Assembly: GCF_003627755.1 (NCBI RefSeq) | Contig: NZ_CP032695.1 | Location: 310,001-374,000, forward strand | Direction: 5' to 3' | From: Rhizobium jaguaris | Lineage (GTDB): Bacteria; Pseudomonadota; Alphaproteobacteria; Rhizobiales; Rhizobiaceae | DNA: 64,000 nucleotides | Shown: one piece after another, positions 8,535 through 17,333 of the stretch | How positions within the stretch are numbered: position 1 is the stretch's first letter | How the letters are laid out: each line of letters opens with the position of its first letter | Position numbers and translations under genes: made by a program | Notes under the pieces: generated by a model | Told to the model about the DNA's origin: nothing | Seen by the model: the letters and a program-made list of their open reading frames with translations, nothing else | Database searches by the model: none

Positions 8535-9851
8535 ATGCTTCAATTCTTCCGTACACACAGGCGCTTTGTCATCTATGCATCGTTGCTTGTATTCCTCGGC
8601 ATCTACAATCTCGACCGGCTGACCATTTCCATCGCCGGCAGCTCCATTGCAAAGGAGATGGAGCTGGGGCCGGTGGCGATGGGATATCTCTTCTCGTCCA
8701 TCCTCTGGCTTTATGCTGTCTGCCTGCTGCCGTCGGGTTTCATGGCGGATCGGTTCGGACCGAAGGCCACGGCGGCCGTCGCCGCTGCCTTCTGGTCGCT
8801 CTTCCAGGGGCTCAGCGGCTTGGCCTTTTCGGCGTTTACCCTGCTGGTCACCCGGCTGGGCAACGGTGCCTTCGAGGCCGCCGCCAATCCTGCCGCCCAT
8901 GCCACGATCCGCGAATGGACGCCGCGCCGCGAGCGTGGCATGGCAACCGCCATCTGGTTCTTCGGGTCGGTTGGGGTGCCCGGCCTCGGCGCGCCGATCC
9001 TCGCCTGGATCGTCACCACTTGGGGCTGGCGGGCCTCCTTCATCGCTACCGGCCTGCTCGGCTTCGTGTGGGTTGCGCTCTGGTGGGCCTTCTATCAGTC
9101 GCCAGATAAGGCGACCTGGCTGGAGCCGGAAGAGCGCGACATGATCATGCGCGAACGCGATTTTGAGGCTTCGGCCGACAGCGAAACTGCCGCCGGGCAC
9201 AGTCTCGGCTACAAGGGGCTGTTCTCGGCCCCGACCATGTGGGGGCTGGCGCTTACGCAATCCTGCGTCAACTATGTGTCCTATTTCTTTTCGGCCTGGC
9301 TGCCCGGCTTGCTGCAGCATAATTACAATCTGACCGTGCTGCAGACCGGTTCTTATACGGCGATTGCCTATCTCGCGAGCGCCGTAACCGCCCTGATCCT
9401 CAGCTATATCTGCGACCGCGTGCTCACGACGGATGCCTTGCAGGCCGGCAAACGCCGGTATGCCGTCGGCATCGCCAACATCATCGCCGCCTGCGTGATC
9501 TTCGTGCCCTTCGCCGGCTCGCTACCCATGGCCATGGTGTTGCTGTCGATCGCCCACAGCGGCAACGCCTTTGCGCAGTCGATGAATTTCGCGCTCGTCA
9601 ACGATCGCCTGAAGTCCTCTGGCGATGTCGGCCACGCCTATGCGATCTTCACGCTCGGCGGCGTCAGCGCCGGCATGCTGGCGCCGATCGTCACCGGTTA
9701 TCTCGTTCAGGCCACGGGCACCTTCAACAGCGCCATGGCGCTCACCGGCTGCGTCGCCCTGGTCGGCACCATGCTGACGCTTTTCATGACTCGCCGGGCG
9801 ATCGGAGAACATCTAGAACAGGAAGCGGGAGCGTTCAGCACCGCGCATTGA
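8535..9851 (+). CDS. MFS transporter, anion:cation symporter-like
   Basis: A 438-residue inner-membrane carrier with about 12 hydrophobic segments and a central cytoplasmic loop (about residues 195-225). The loop between helices 2 and 3 reads GFMADRFGPKATAAV, the MFS signature, and LGNGAFEAAANPAAHATIREWTPRRERGMA is characteristic of the ACS family that imports organic anions such as hexuronates, aldarates, phthalate or 4-hydroxyphenylacetate. The ATG has GAGGGAGGTCGAG upstream. It is divergent from the cupin gene and probably supplies the substrate of this island. Substrate cannot be read from sequence. Confidence 0.83.
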   Translation: MLQFFRTHRRFVIYASLLVFLGIYNLDRLTISIAGSSIAKEMELGPVAMGYLFSSILWLYAVCLLPSGFMADRFGPKATAAVAAAFWSLFQGLSGLAFSAFTLLVTRLGNGAFEAAANPAAHATIREWTPRRERGMATAIWFFGSVGVPGLGAPILAWIVTTWGWRASFIATGLLGFVWVALWWAFYQSPDKATWLEPEERDMIMRERDFEASADSETAAGHSLGYKGLFSAPTMWGLALTQSCVNYVSYFFSAWLPGLLQHNYNLTVLQTGSYTAIAYLASAVTALILSYICDRVLTTDALQAGKRRYAVGIANIIAACVIFVPFAGSLPMAMVLLSIAHSGNAFAQSMNFALVNDRLKSSGDVGHAYAIFTLGGVSAGMLAPIVTGYLVQATGTFNSAMALTGCVALVGTMLTLFMTRRAIGEHLEQEAGAFSTAH

Positions 9852-9880
9852 CGCGGCCGGGCGCAGGTTTTCTGGCCAGC

Positions 9881-9920
9881 GCATGATCCCAGACCGTGTG
9901 AAGCGGTTCTGGGATCATGC
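9881..9920 (+). repeat. inverted repeat between the MFS and DhaKL genes
   Basis: GCATGATCCCAGA (9881-9893) pairs with TCTGGGATCATGC (9908-9920), with CCG/CGG extending the stem past a bulge. No T-run follows. It may be a dispersed palindromic element or a partial transcriptional stop between the two genes. Confidence 0.55.
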
Positions 9921-9942
9921 CTAATCAAACAACGAGAGCACG

Positions 9943-11622
9943 ATGAAGAAGCTGATCAACGATCCCCGCAATGTCGTCCGTGAAATGCTGGAAGGGCAGG
10001 TTGACCTGAACGTCGGGCAGGCGCTGCTCGACGACGAGAATGTGATCGTCCGCGCCGGCCTGCCGGAGCCGGCGGACCGTCCGGTCGCCGTCCTGTCGGG
10101 CGGCGGCAGCGGACACGAACCAGCCCATGCCGGCTATGTCGGCGACGGCATGCTGACGGCTGCGATCGCCGGCGATGTCTTCACCTCGCCGAGCGTCGAC
10201 GCCGTGCTTTCGGCAATCCGCGCGGCCGCCGGGCCGCGCGGCGCGGTTCTTATCGTCAAGAATTATACCGGCGACCGGCTGAATTTTGGCCTCGCCGCCG
10301 AACTTGCCACCACCGAGGGCATTCCGACCCGCGTGGTCATCGTTGCCGACGACGTGGCGCTGCGCAACACGGTCGCGCCGCAGTTCCGGCGCGGCATCGC
10401 CGGCACCGTGCTGGTTCACAAGATCGCCGGAGCCGCCGCCGCTGCCGGCGCGACGCTGGATGAGGTGACAGCTGAAGCACAGGCAGCCGCGGCGGCGCTG
10501 GCCACAATGGGCGTGGCACTTGGCGCCTGCACTGTGCCCTCCGTCGGCAAGCCGACCTTCTCGCTCGGCGAGAACGAGATGGAACTCGGTCTCGGCATTC
10601 ATGGCGAGCCGGGCGTGCGCCGCGGCCCGCTGTTGCCGGCCGATGCGATCGTCGATGCCATCATCGAGGTGCTACTGACCGAGAAATCGCCCGAGCCGGG
10701 CACTCATTGGGCGCTACTCGTCAATGGGCTCGGCGCCACGCCGCCGATGGAACTTGCGGTCGTCGCCCGTCATGCCCTCTCTACTCTGCGTGCCCAAGGC
10801 CTGATCATCGACCGCGTGTGGAGCGGGAATTTCATGACCGCTCTCGACATGCCCGGTTGCTCTCTGACGCTGCTGCCGGTCGATGCCAAGCGGCTGGAAT
10901 ATCTCGATGCTGTCACCGACGCGCCCGCCTGGCCGGGACGCGGCCAGGCGGCACCACGTAAGGCCGTCGCGGCTGCCCAGGCAACGCCGACGGCGGCGAC
11001 GCCGGCCCCGGGGCCGCTGGCGACTGCTCTGCGCGCTCTGGCACTCGGCGTCGCCGAGGCATTGGAGCACAATGAAGCCCATCTTGCCGATCTCGACAGC
11101 CGTGCCGGAGACGGCGATCTCGGCGCCAGCATGGTACGCGGCGCTGCGGCGATCCGGGCTCTGCCGGAAGGAGATTGGGCGACGCCGGAAAGCGCGCTGA
11201 TCGCTCTCAGCGGCGCCTTGCGCCGCGCGATCGCCGGCAGCTCCGGCCCGTTCTACGCCGTGGCGTTGCTGCGCGCGGCCCGGGAACTGATAGCGCCGGT
11301 GCCCGACGCTGCGGCTTGGAGCCGCGCCTTCAGCAAAGCCGTGACATCGATCGGCGAGCTCGGCGGCGCCAAGGTCGGCGATCGGACCATGCTCGATGCA
11401 CTTCAGCCAGCCGCGGACACTTTTGCCGCCGGTGTGGAGCAGGGAGAGGGTTTGGCAAGCGCCTGGGGCAAGGCGGTCGCGGCAGCCGAGGCAGGGGCGG
11501 AATCGACCATCAACATGCGTCCGAGGCTCGGCCGTGCCGCTTATTTGGGCGACCGTGCGCTCGGCGCGCCGGATGCCGGCGCCAGTGCCGTGCTGGTCTG
11601 GATGCGCGCCCTGCAGAGTTGA
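9943..11622 (+). CDS. dihydroxyacetone kinase family protein, fused DhaK-DhaL
   Basis: A 559-residue single-chain ATP-dependent kinase. Residues 1-330 are the DhaK domain: SGGGSGHEPAHAGYVGDGML binds the triose, and His220 in GIHGEPG is the residue that forms the hemiaminal with the ketone. After an Ala/Pro-rich linker (about 335-360) the DhaL nucleotide domain follows, with SRAGDGDLGASM holding the Mg-binding Asp residues. Predicted to phosphorylate dihydroxyacetone or a related ketose such as erythrulose. It sits between a carrier and an iron alcohol dehydrogenase in the same direction, so a ketone intermediate is expected in this pathway. The linker and fusion match the family norm. Confidence 0.88.
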   Translation: MKKLINDPRNVVREMLEGQVDLNVGQALLDDENVIVRAGLPEPADRPVAVLSGGGSGHEPAHAGYVGDGMLTAAIAGDVFTSPSVDAVLSAIRAAAGPRGAVLIVKNYTGDRLNFGLAAELATTEGIPTRVVIVADDVALRNTVAPQFRRGIAGTVLVHKIAGAAAAAGATLDEVTAEAQAAAAALATMGVALGACTVPSVGKPTFSLGENEMELGLGIHGEPGVRRGPLLPADAIVDAIIEVLLTEKSPEPGTHWALLVNGLGATPPMELAVVARHALSTLRAQGLIIDRVWSGNFMTALDMPGCSLTLLPVDAKRLEYLDAVTDAPAWPGRGQAAPRKAVAAAQATPTAATPAPGPLATALRALALGVAEALEHNEAHLADLDSRAGDGDLGASMVRGAAAIRALPEGDWATPESALIALSGALRRAIAGSSGPFYAVALLRAARELIAPVPDAAAWSRAFSKAVTSIGELGGAKVGDRTMLDALQPAADTFAAGVEQGEGLASAWGKAVAAAEAGAESTINMRPRLGRAAYLGDRALGAPDAGASAVLVWMRALQS

Positions 11623-11686
11623 TGATAGTCCGCCACAACGGGCGGCGTTCCGTCTCGCCCTTGATACGATCTTAGAGGAGTAAGCG

Positions 11687-12841
11687 ATGATGAAGTTCCG
11701 TCTTTGCAATCCGACCGAAATCGTCTTCGGCTCGGGCCAGATTTCCGCGCTTGCGGATCTGGTCCGTCCGGGCACGAGGGTGCTGCTGCTCTACGGCGGC
11801 GGGAGCATCAAGCGCAATGGCATCTATGACAAGGTCAAGGCGGCTTTGAGCGCCTGCGAGGTAACCGAATTCGGCGGCATCGAAGTCAATCCGGTCTATG
11901 AAACGATCATGAAGGCGGCTGCGGTGACGCGACAGAAGGGTATCGAGCTCATTCTCGGCGTCGGCGGTGGTTCTGTGGTCGATGCCGCGAAATTCCTGGC
12001 GACGGTGGCGCCCCTTCAGGTCGACGATCCTTGGGATCAACTGGCGGGGCAGGGGCAGGTCGACACGGTCCTGCCGGTCGGCGCCGTGCTGACACTGCCG
12101 GCCACCGGCTCGGAAAGCAATCCGGTGTCGGTCATTTCCCATCACGGCCGCCGGCTGAAGATCCCCTTTGCCGAACAGCGCGCCCGCCCGCGCTTCGCTG
12201 TCCTCGATCCCGACACCATGGCGAGCCTCGATATCAGGCAGCTCCAGAACGGGGTCGTCGATGCTTTCACCCATGTGATCGAGCAATATCTGACGCTGCC
12301 AATCAACGCGCCGGTGCAGCATGGCTTCAGCGAGGTGCTGATGCGCACTCTTGTCGAATGGGGACCGCGGCTCGTCGAGCGCAATGATCCGGAGGCGCGC
12401 GAGACGGTGATGTGGGCGGCCAACCAGGCGCTGAACGGGTTGATCGGCGCCGGTATCCCGCAGGATTGGTCGACTCATATGATCGGCCACGCCATCACCG
12501 CGCTTTACGACATCGATCATGCCCGCACGCTCTCGATGGTCATGCCGTCGCTATTGCGTTTCCGCAGCGAGGCCAAGGCGGGGATGCTGCAGCGCTACGC
12601 CAAATTCGTCTGGGATATCGCCGAGGCAGACCCGAAACGGGCGGGAGAAGAAGCGATCCGGCGTACCGAAGACTTCTTCCGCCGCATGGGTTGCCCCGTA
12701 AGGCTCTCCGATGTTGCGCCGATCGTCATCGAGGCGGATGAGATCGTCTCTCATCTCGAACGCGCCAAGCAGACGACACTGGAGGAATCGCAGGATATCG
12801 GCTTGGCCGAGGTGCAAGCCATATTGCGCATCGCGGCGTGA
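11687..12841 (+). CDS. iron-containing alcohol dehydrogenase, YqhD/BDH-like
   Basis: A 384-residue group III alcohol dehydrogenase. The nucleotide loop GGGSVVDAAKFLA and the phosphate-contacting GGGSIKRNG are of the NADP-preferring YqhD/butanol dehydrogenase branch. Metal ligands are visible in VVDAFTHVIEQY (Asp, His) and HMIGHAITALYDIDHA (two His). Predicted to interconvert an alcohol and an aldehyde or ketone in the cytoplasm. The start follows a GGAG ribosome site, and the gene is 64 bases after the kinase, so they are likely co-transcribed. Two adjacent ATGs exist; the first is used here. Confidence 0.86.
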   Translation: MMKFRLCNPTEIVFGSGQISALADLVRPGTRVLLLYGGGSIKRNGIYDKVKAALSACEVTEFGGIEVNPVYETIMKAAAVTRQKGIELILGVGGGSVVDAAKFLATVAPLQVDDPWDQLAGQGQVDTVLPVGAVLTLPATGSESNPVSVISHHGRRLKIPFAEQRARPRFAVLDPDTMASLDIRQLQNGVVDAFTHVIEQYLTLPINAPVQHGFSEVLMRTLVEWGPRLVERNDPEARETVMWAANQALNGLIGAGIPQDWSTHMIGHAITALYDIDHARTLSMVMPSLLRFRSEAKAGMLQRYAKFVWDIAEADPKRAGEEAIRRTEDFFRRMGCPVRLSDVAPIVIEADEIVSHLERAKQTTLEESQDIGLAEVQAILRIAA

Positions 12842-13002
12842 GGAGATTCGCGCGGAGATAGGCATCCGCCCTCCTGGTTCGAGCCTCCGCTCCTTGGCTG
12901 CGCACCTCACCGTGAGGGCTGATCGTCTCGGTTGGCCGTTCAAGCCATTATTGTTGATCGCGGTCTTTCCTGATGGAGAGCAGAAGCGATAGCGCAGCCA
13001 AA

Positions 13003-13036
13003 GAGGCCCCGAACCACTCTCGTGGTTCGGGGCCTC
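13003..13036. terminator. bidirectional intrinsic terminator
   Basis: A perfect 15-bp stem (13003-13017 with 13022-13036) around a TCTC loop lies between two convergent genes, the alcohol dehydrogenase and the NTF2-like gene. The T-tract is weak on both sides, but the stem is very GC-rich and the location is ideal for ending both transcripts. Confidence 0.85.
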
Positions 13037-13064
13037 CATTATCACTAGGTCATTGAAAATTCGC

Positions 13065-13496
13065 CTATTTCACATTCAGCCCCATCGGGCTGTCCTGCGC
13101 CACGAAGCGGCTCTTGAACAGCCATTCGCCTTCGGTCTTCACCACGTGGCAGATGTAATGGCCCGGCCGCAGCCGTTCGTGCTGGCCGTCTTGCGTATAG
13201 CCCGTCAGCAGATAGGCCGTGACTTTGGCGCCGCCCTCTTCGGGCGTCACGATGATATTGGTGATGAAATGACGCAGTTGCGCGCCGCTGGCATGGAAAT
13301 TGGCATAACGAGTGGCGAAAGCGCGGATGGCCTGGTGACCGCGATGGTCACCGGTGGCGGATCCCAGCAGCACCGCGTCCTCCGTATAACAGCCGACCAC
13401 GCCTTCGACGTCGCCATTGTCCATCGACGTCGCGTAGCGGATGAACAAGTCGTTGATTGCCAGACGGTCTTCAATGGATAGAGCTTGTGCGACCAT
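13065..13496 (-). CDS. SnoaL/NTF2-like domain protein
   Basis: A 143-residue cone-shaped NTF2-fold protein of the SnoaL_4 type: LSIEDRLAINDLFIRYATSMDNGD at the N-terminus, then VGCYTEDAVLLGSATGDHRGH. Such proteins are small subunits or isomerase/dehydratase-like enzymes in aromatic and polyketide pathways. It is the last gene of the leftward operon after the amidohydrolase (33-base spacer) and is preceded by AGGGAGGAT. Whether it is catalytic cannot be told from sequence. Confidence 0.72.
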   Translation of the reverse strand: MVAQALSIEDRLAINDLFIRYATSMDNGDVEGVVGCYTEDAVLLGSATGDHRGHQAIRAFATRYANFHASGAQLRHFITNIIVTPEEGGAKVTAYLLTGYTQDGQHERLRPGHYICHVVKTEGEWLFKSRFVAQDSPMGLNVK

Positions 13497-13529
13497 GATA
13501 ATCCTCCCTGGATTCGGTCTGATTGGTCT

Positions 13530-14384
13530 TTAGCTTGAGCGGCCGTCGGCGGCCGGCCAGTTGAGGACGGAAGCGATCGTCTTGCTCATGATCCATTCCT
13601 TGTCCCCCTCGGTCAGGAAATCGATCGTATGCAGCATGTGGTCGACAGCTTGCCTGTAGGTCGAGCGGCGAAAGCGACTGGCGTCGGTGCCCCAGGCGAG
13701 GCGCTTCGGGCCAAAGACGTCGTAGGCTTTGCGGATGAATTTCGTCTGCGACGGGAAGGGATAGGCCTCCAGCGTGTTCAGGGGCAGGGCGGACAGCTTG
13801 CCGTAGACATGCGGGAATTTAGCCAGCTCAAGAACATGATCCTGATGGGCCCAGGGATCTATCTCGTTGAGGTCACCGATCGTCGTGCCGAAATGGTCCA
13901 TGATGACGATGGCGTCGGGATATCTCTCCAGCATCTTCTTGACGAGTCCGATCCGCTCGCCGGCGGCCAGCAGCATGACGGGGATGCGCAGGCGTTCGAT
14001 CGCTTCCCAGAACCAGCCGAACTGTTCGAGGTCGAGCCATTCGCCGCGATGGAGGGCACCGGCGAAGCGCACGCCGAGCATATGCGGCTGCTGTAGCCAG
14101 GTCTCGATCCGGCCGCGATCGGGATTGAGCAGGTCGAACCGCCCCATCACCGCGAAACGGCCCGGATATTGTGCCGCCCAGGAAAGGCAGGGTCCGTTGT
14201 CGTCACCCGACCAGCTAGGCGGCACCAGCACGGCGCGCTGCACGCCGGCGCCGTCCATCTGCGGCAGTATGTCTTCCGGCAGATATTGCAGCTGGCCGTG
14301 TGCCAGGCCGCGCGTTTCCGCGGGCCAAGGATGGTCCGGTGTGTCCGGCAGGAAAAGGTGGATCTGGCTATCTGTGATGAACAT
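13530..14384 (-). CDS. amidohydrolase-2 family metal-dependent hydrolase
   Basis: A 284-residue TIM-barrel protein. It starts with ITDSQIHLF, a D-x-Q-x-H variant of the usual metal-binding strand, continues with MDHFGT in the middle (metal-binding His) and WGTDASRFR near the end (catalytic Asp). The family contains lactonases, decarboxylases and hydratases acting on ring-cleavage products. With the RraA-type aldolase in the same operon, hydrolysis or hydration of a dicarboxylic intermediate is plausible. The start follows TAGGGAGGT. Specific substrate not assignable. Confidence 0.78.
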   Translation of the reverse strand: MFITDSQIHLFLPDTPDHPWPAETRGLAHGQLQYLPEDILPQMDGAGVQRAVLVPPSWSGDDNGPCLSWAAQYPGRFAVMGRFDLLNPDRGRIETWLQQPHMLGVRFAGALHRGEWLDLEQFGWFWEAIERLRIPVMLLAAGERIGLVKKMLERYPDAIVIMDHFGTTIGDLNEIDPWAHQDHVLELAKFPHVYGKLSALPLNTLEAYPFPSQTKFIRKAYDVFGPKRLAWGTDASRFRRSTYRQAVDHMLHTIDFLTEGDKEWIMSKTIASVLNWPAADGRSS

Positions 14385-14468
14385 CGCTACCTCCCTAAGA
14401 TGAAAGCCATCGGCATCGACGCGGCACGCCTCCCCCCGCCGAACCGCAGCTTTCAGTGTTTCGCTTGT

Positions 14469-15488
14469 TTAGCTTTCGGAACTGAAGAGCCCGATCACGG
14501 CCTCTCGAAACTGTTCGCCGGCACGCGAATCGCGCTCCTTGTTCCAGACGATCGAAAGGATCACCGGCGGCATTTCCTCGGCGATCGGAATGACGCACAC
14601 GCCGTCCGTGGCGAAGCGGCGGGCGACGCTCGGCGAGATCGCCACCCCGAAGCTGGAGGCGACGAAGCCGATCTGCGACAGGATCGTCGGTACTTCATAT
14701 TCGATACGCGGGCTGAGCCCCTGCTTGCCGAAGGCGGAGATGATGTGGTCGTAGTGATAGGGCGACACGCGGCGCGGCGGCAGGATCAGCGGTTCCTCGG
14801 CGAGTTCGCGAAGCGATAGCTCCGCCTTGCCGGCAAGCCGGTGGTCGGCGGGAACCAGCGCCGAGAATTGCTGCCGTACAATGGGCTGGATGCCGAGCGA
14901 CGGATCGGAGACGTTGCGCCAGACGAGGCCGATGTCGAGCCTGCCTTCCACCACCTCCTCGGTGATGTCCATCGTGTGCCCTTCCTTCAGGACCAGATGG
15001 ACCTTGGGATAGAGGCTGCGATAGTGCCGCATGATCTTCGGCAGGATGTCGTACATGGCCGACGGAACGCAGCCGACGAAGAGTTCACCGTATTCGCCGG
15101 CGCCCACGCCCTGCATGATGTGGTCGACCCGCTGTACGTGGTCGAGCAGCCGGGCGGCCTGCTGATGCAGTATGCGGCCGGGCGCCGTCAGGAAGACTTT
15201 GCGGTTGACGCGGGTGAAGAGCTCGACACCGATCTGCTCCTCCCGGGCCTTGATATGCAGGCTGAGCGGCGGCTGCGAGATGCCGAGACGTTGCGCGGCG
15301 CGGCCGAAATGCAGATCCTCGGCGACCGCCACGAAATAGCGCAGCCGGGTCAGATTCAGCCGCTGGCCCGCAATCCGGTCACGTTTCGGGTCGCGCGCTG
15401 CTTCGGCGGGAAGAAGCGCCAAGGCGTCCAGCAGTGCTTCGTCGTCCGATGCCGCATCCCGCGGATGCGGCGGCTTCCCATTTGCCAT
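14469..15488 (-). CDS. LysR-family regulator with extended N-terminus
   Basis: A 339-residue LTTR. The winged helix begins only at about residue 45 (LTRLRYFVAVAEDLHFGRAA), continues with LGISQPPLSLHI, and is followed by the effector domain. The helix-turn-helix resembles the CatR/CbnR/BenM subgroup that responds to aromatic-pathway metabolites. The start is uncertain: ATG at 15488 is used; an ATG at 15563 has a better AGGA site but would add 25 residues, and no start codon close to the domain is evident. Encoded within the leftward catabolic operon, it is the obvious candidate to bind the repeated 18-bp motif found in both divergent promoters of the island. Confidence 0.85.
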   Translation of the reverse strand: MANGKPPHPRDAASDDEALLDALALLPAEAARDPKRDRIAGQRLNLTRLRYFVAVAEDLHFGRAAQRLGISQPPLSLHIKAREEQIGVELFTRVNRKVFLTAPGRILHQQAARLLDHVQRVDHIMQGVGAGEYGELFVGCVPSAMYDILPKIMRHYRSLYPKVHLVLKEGHTMDITEEVVEGRLDIGLVWRNVSDPSLGIQPIVRQQFSALVPADHRLAGKAELSLRELAEEPLILPPRRVSPYHYDHIISAFGKQGLSPRIEYEVPTILSQIGFVASSFGVAISPSVARRFATDGVCVIPIAEEMPPVILSIVWNKERDSRAGEQFREAVIGLFSSES

Positions 15489-15666
15489 TCGATGCGAACC
15501 CGTACGCAGGGGACCAAGCGTAAGCAATGATGCTATGTCATTGTGCCGGCTGAGGGAAGTCATTTGCTTGGCCGTCCTGGAGCGGGATGTCGAAAAACGC
15601 TTGCGGTTTTGCGACGGCATCCCGCTCTCTCCTTTTTTGATCGGAGCCCGGATTACAGCGGGGCGC

Positions 15667-16440
15667 TCAGCCCTGCCGCTGGTTCTTCTGGTGCGGGAAA
15701 TTCTGGTAGAGCTTCTGCACCAGGTCGGGGATGCTCATCCCCTCATCGAGGTGTTTCACCCAGTTCGCCTCCTTGGCGTCGGCGGCTTCGCACAGCTCCA
15801 GAACCGGGAGGATCAGATCCTGCGGCACGAAGCAGACGCCGGTTTCATCGGCGACGATGAGATCGCCCGGTGTAACCGATACACCCATAATATTGACGAC
15901 GCCGTTGATCTCCTGCGTGGCGCAGCGCCATTTGCCGGTGATCGGTGTAAGGTCTTTCGACCAAATCGGGAAATTGAGCTTGCGGGAATGCCCGACGTCG
16001 CGAACGCCGCCGTCGACAACAGCGCCGACAATTCCCTGCCGCGATGCGACGGTCGCCATGATGCCGCCCATGTTGGAGACATCCGAGAGGCCCTGGATCA
16101 CCAGCACGTCGCCGGGTTCAGCTTGATGCATGGCCTCGACTTCGCTCATCAGATTGTCATTTTCGCTGACGGAGCGGTACGCGTCCAAGGGTTGCGGCGT
16201 GTTGCGCACCGTCACGGCACGGCCGACGATGGTCCGGTCGCCGATCGTTGGTTTGAGCAGGGAGGCGCCGACCACGCCGCGGACGCCCTTCTCGTCGAGA
16301 TAGTCGGAAATCGTGCCGGTAATGTCGTTCAGCTTGCGGAACCGCTCGATGATCGACGTGTCGATCTTCTTCGGCGTGGTGCCGATGCGGTCGTCGGACA
16401 GAAAACCCGCATTACCCTTGTGTCGCTCGTTCGCGGCCAT
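15667..16440 (-). CDS. RraA-family aldolase/decarboxylase-like protein
   Basis: A 257-residue member of the RraA/HMG-CHA aldolase fold. The substrate- and metal-binding signature is GAVVDGGVRDVG, with GDVLVIQGL and GDLIVADETGVCFVP flanking it as in class II pyruvate aldolases. The Asp of the GVRD motif and the downstream VADETGV suggest a catalytically competent enzyme, not just an RNase E inhibitor; 4-hydroxy-4-methyl-2-oxoglutarate or 4-carboxy-4-hydroxy-2-oxoadipate cleavage is typical. The frame extends 26 codons further upstream, but ATG 16440 has a GGGAG site. Divergent from tctB. Confidence 0.78.
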   Translation of the reverse strand: MAANERHKGNAGFLSDDRIGTTPKKIDTSIIERFRKLNDITGTISDYLDEKGVRGVVGASLLKPTIGDRTIVGRAVTVRNTPQPLDAYRSVSENDNLMSEVEAMHQAEPGDVLVIQGLSDVSNMGGIMATVASRQGIVGAVVDGGVRDVGHSRKLNFPIWSKDLTPITGKWRCATQEINGVVNIMGVSVTPGDLIVADETGVCFVPQDLILPVLELCEAADAKEANWVKHLDEGMSIPDLVQKLYQNFPHQKNQRQG

Positions 16441-16512
16441 AAGAATCTCCCATGAATGCCAAGCGCATGACAGCGCCAGTGACACAAAGGAAGACCAGTT
16501 AAGTTCGATAGC

Positions 16513-16530
16513 GTCCAATACCGATTTCTG
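16513..16530 (-). promoter_or_regulatory. putative operator, copy 3 (upstream of the RraA-type gene)
   Basis: Read toward the RraA-type gene this is CAGAAATCGGTATTGGAC, 73 bases before its start codon. It shares GGTATTGGAC exactly with copy 2. Confidence 0.5.
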
Positions 16531-16700
16531 TTCCGATCAGTAGTTTTTATAAATGGATCGCGCCCGCAACGGCATAATTCCTCCGTAAACTCAGCGGCTT
16601 GGCTGCTATCGCTTCAGAACGTCGCCTCGCCGGCTGCTGGAGCCCGGGTCGGCCCGCATCGGAAATCTCGATGACGATACCGTGAAGCTATCGCTGCCGT

Positions 16701-16718
16701 TCCAAATCGGTATTAGAC
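16701..16718 (+). promoter_or_regulatory. putative operator, copy 4 (upstream of tctB)
   Basis: TCCAAATCGGTATTAGAC, 69 bases before the TctB start and directed toward it. It shares AAATCGGTATT with copy 3. The pairing of copies 3 and 4 in one divergent region mirrors copies 1 and 2. Confidence 0.5.
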
Positions 16719-16787
16719 CGCCTTTCGGATTTCAGTAGCCTTGCCTGCCATCGGGAGTCGGATTTGCAATAGCCGGAGGAGGCAGGC

Positions 16788-17333
16788 ATGTTCAGTCGTG
16801 ACGTCGCCGGCGGTCTTCTGATGATGGTCGTCGGATCCGCCTTTTCCTATTTCGGCTGGGCCTACGATGTCGGCACCCTTAGCCAGATGGGACCGGGTTT
16901 CATGCCCGTGGCCCTCGGCGGTATTCTGGTCCTCCTTGGATTGCTCATCCTCGTTAACGGCCTCGGTTTTATCGTCGCTGGAGCGAATACGGGGAAAATA
17001 CCCCCCGGAATTGCGGCAAAGCAAAAGGATGGAGCGGTTCCGCAGCTCGGTGAAGAGCTACACCATTCTGGCGGCCCCCTTGAGACCATCCATTGGCCGG
17101 ACTGGCGCGGCTTGGCTGCCATCGTTCTCGCGATCGTCGCCTTCGTCATGCTGGCCGAGAAGGGCGGGCTGATCGTCGCCACCTTCGCAGTCGTCTTCAT
17201 CTCGGCCCTGGGCGACAGGAACAACCGGCTGCGGGATGCGCTGCTGCTCTCGGCCTGGGTCACCGTCTTCGGCGTTGCCGTTTTTTACTATGGCCTGCAG
17301 ATCCGGCTTCCTCTGCTTCGGAGTTTCCGGTGA
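16788..17333 (+). CDS. tctB: tripartite tricarboxylate transporter, small membrane subunit (TctB)
   Basis: A 181-residue membrane protein with about four hydrophobic helices and the DUF1468/TctB signature at the start: AGGLLMMVVGSAFSYFGW followed by GTLSQMGPGFMPVALG. A hydrophilic loop of about 55 residues (70-105) separates helices 2 and 3. It overlaps the following tctA by TGATG. It works with TctA as the membrane part of a binding-protein-dependent carboxylate carrier driven by an ion gradient. The ATG is preceded by CCGGAGGAGG. Confidence 0.85.
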   Translation: MFSRDVAGGLLMMVVGSAFSYFGWAYDVGTLSQMGPGFMPVALGGILVLLGLLILVNGLGFIVAGANTGKIPPGIAAKQKDGAVPQLGEELHHSGGPLETIHWPDWRGLAAIVLAIVAFVMLAEKGGLIVATFAVVFISALGDRNNRLRDALLLSAWVTVFGVAVFYYGLQIRLPLLRSFR

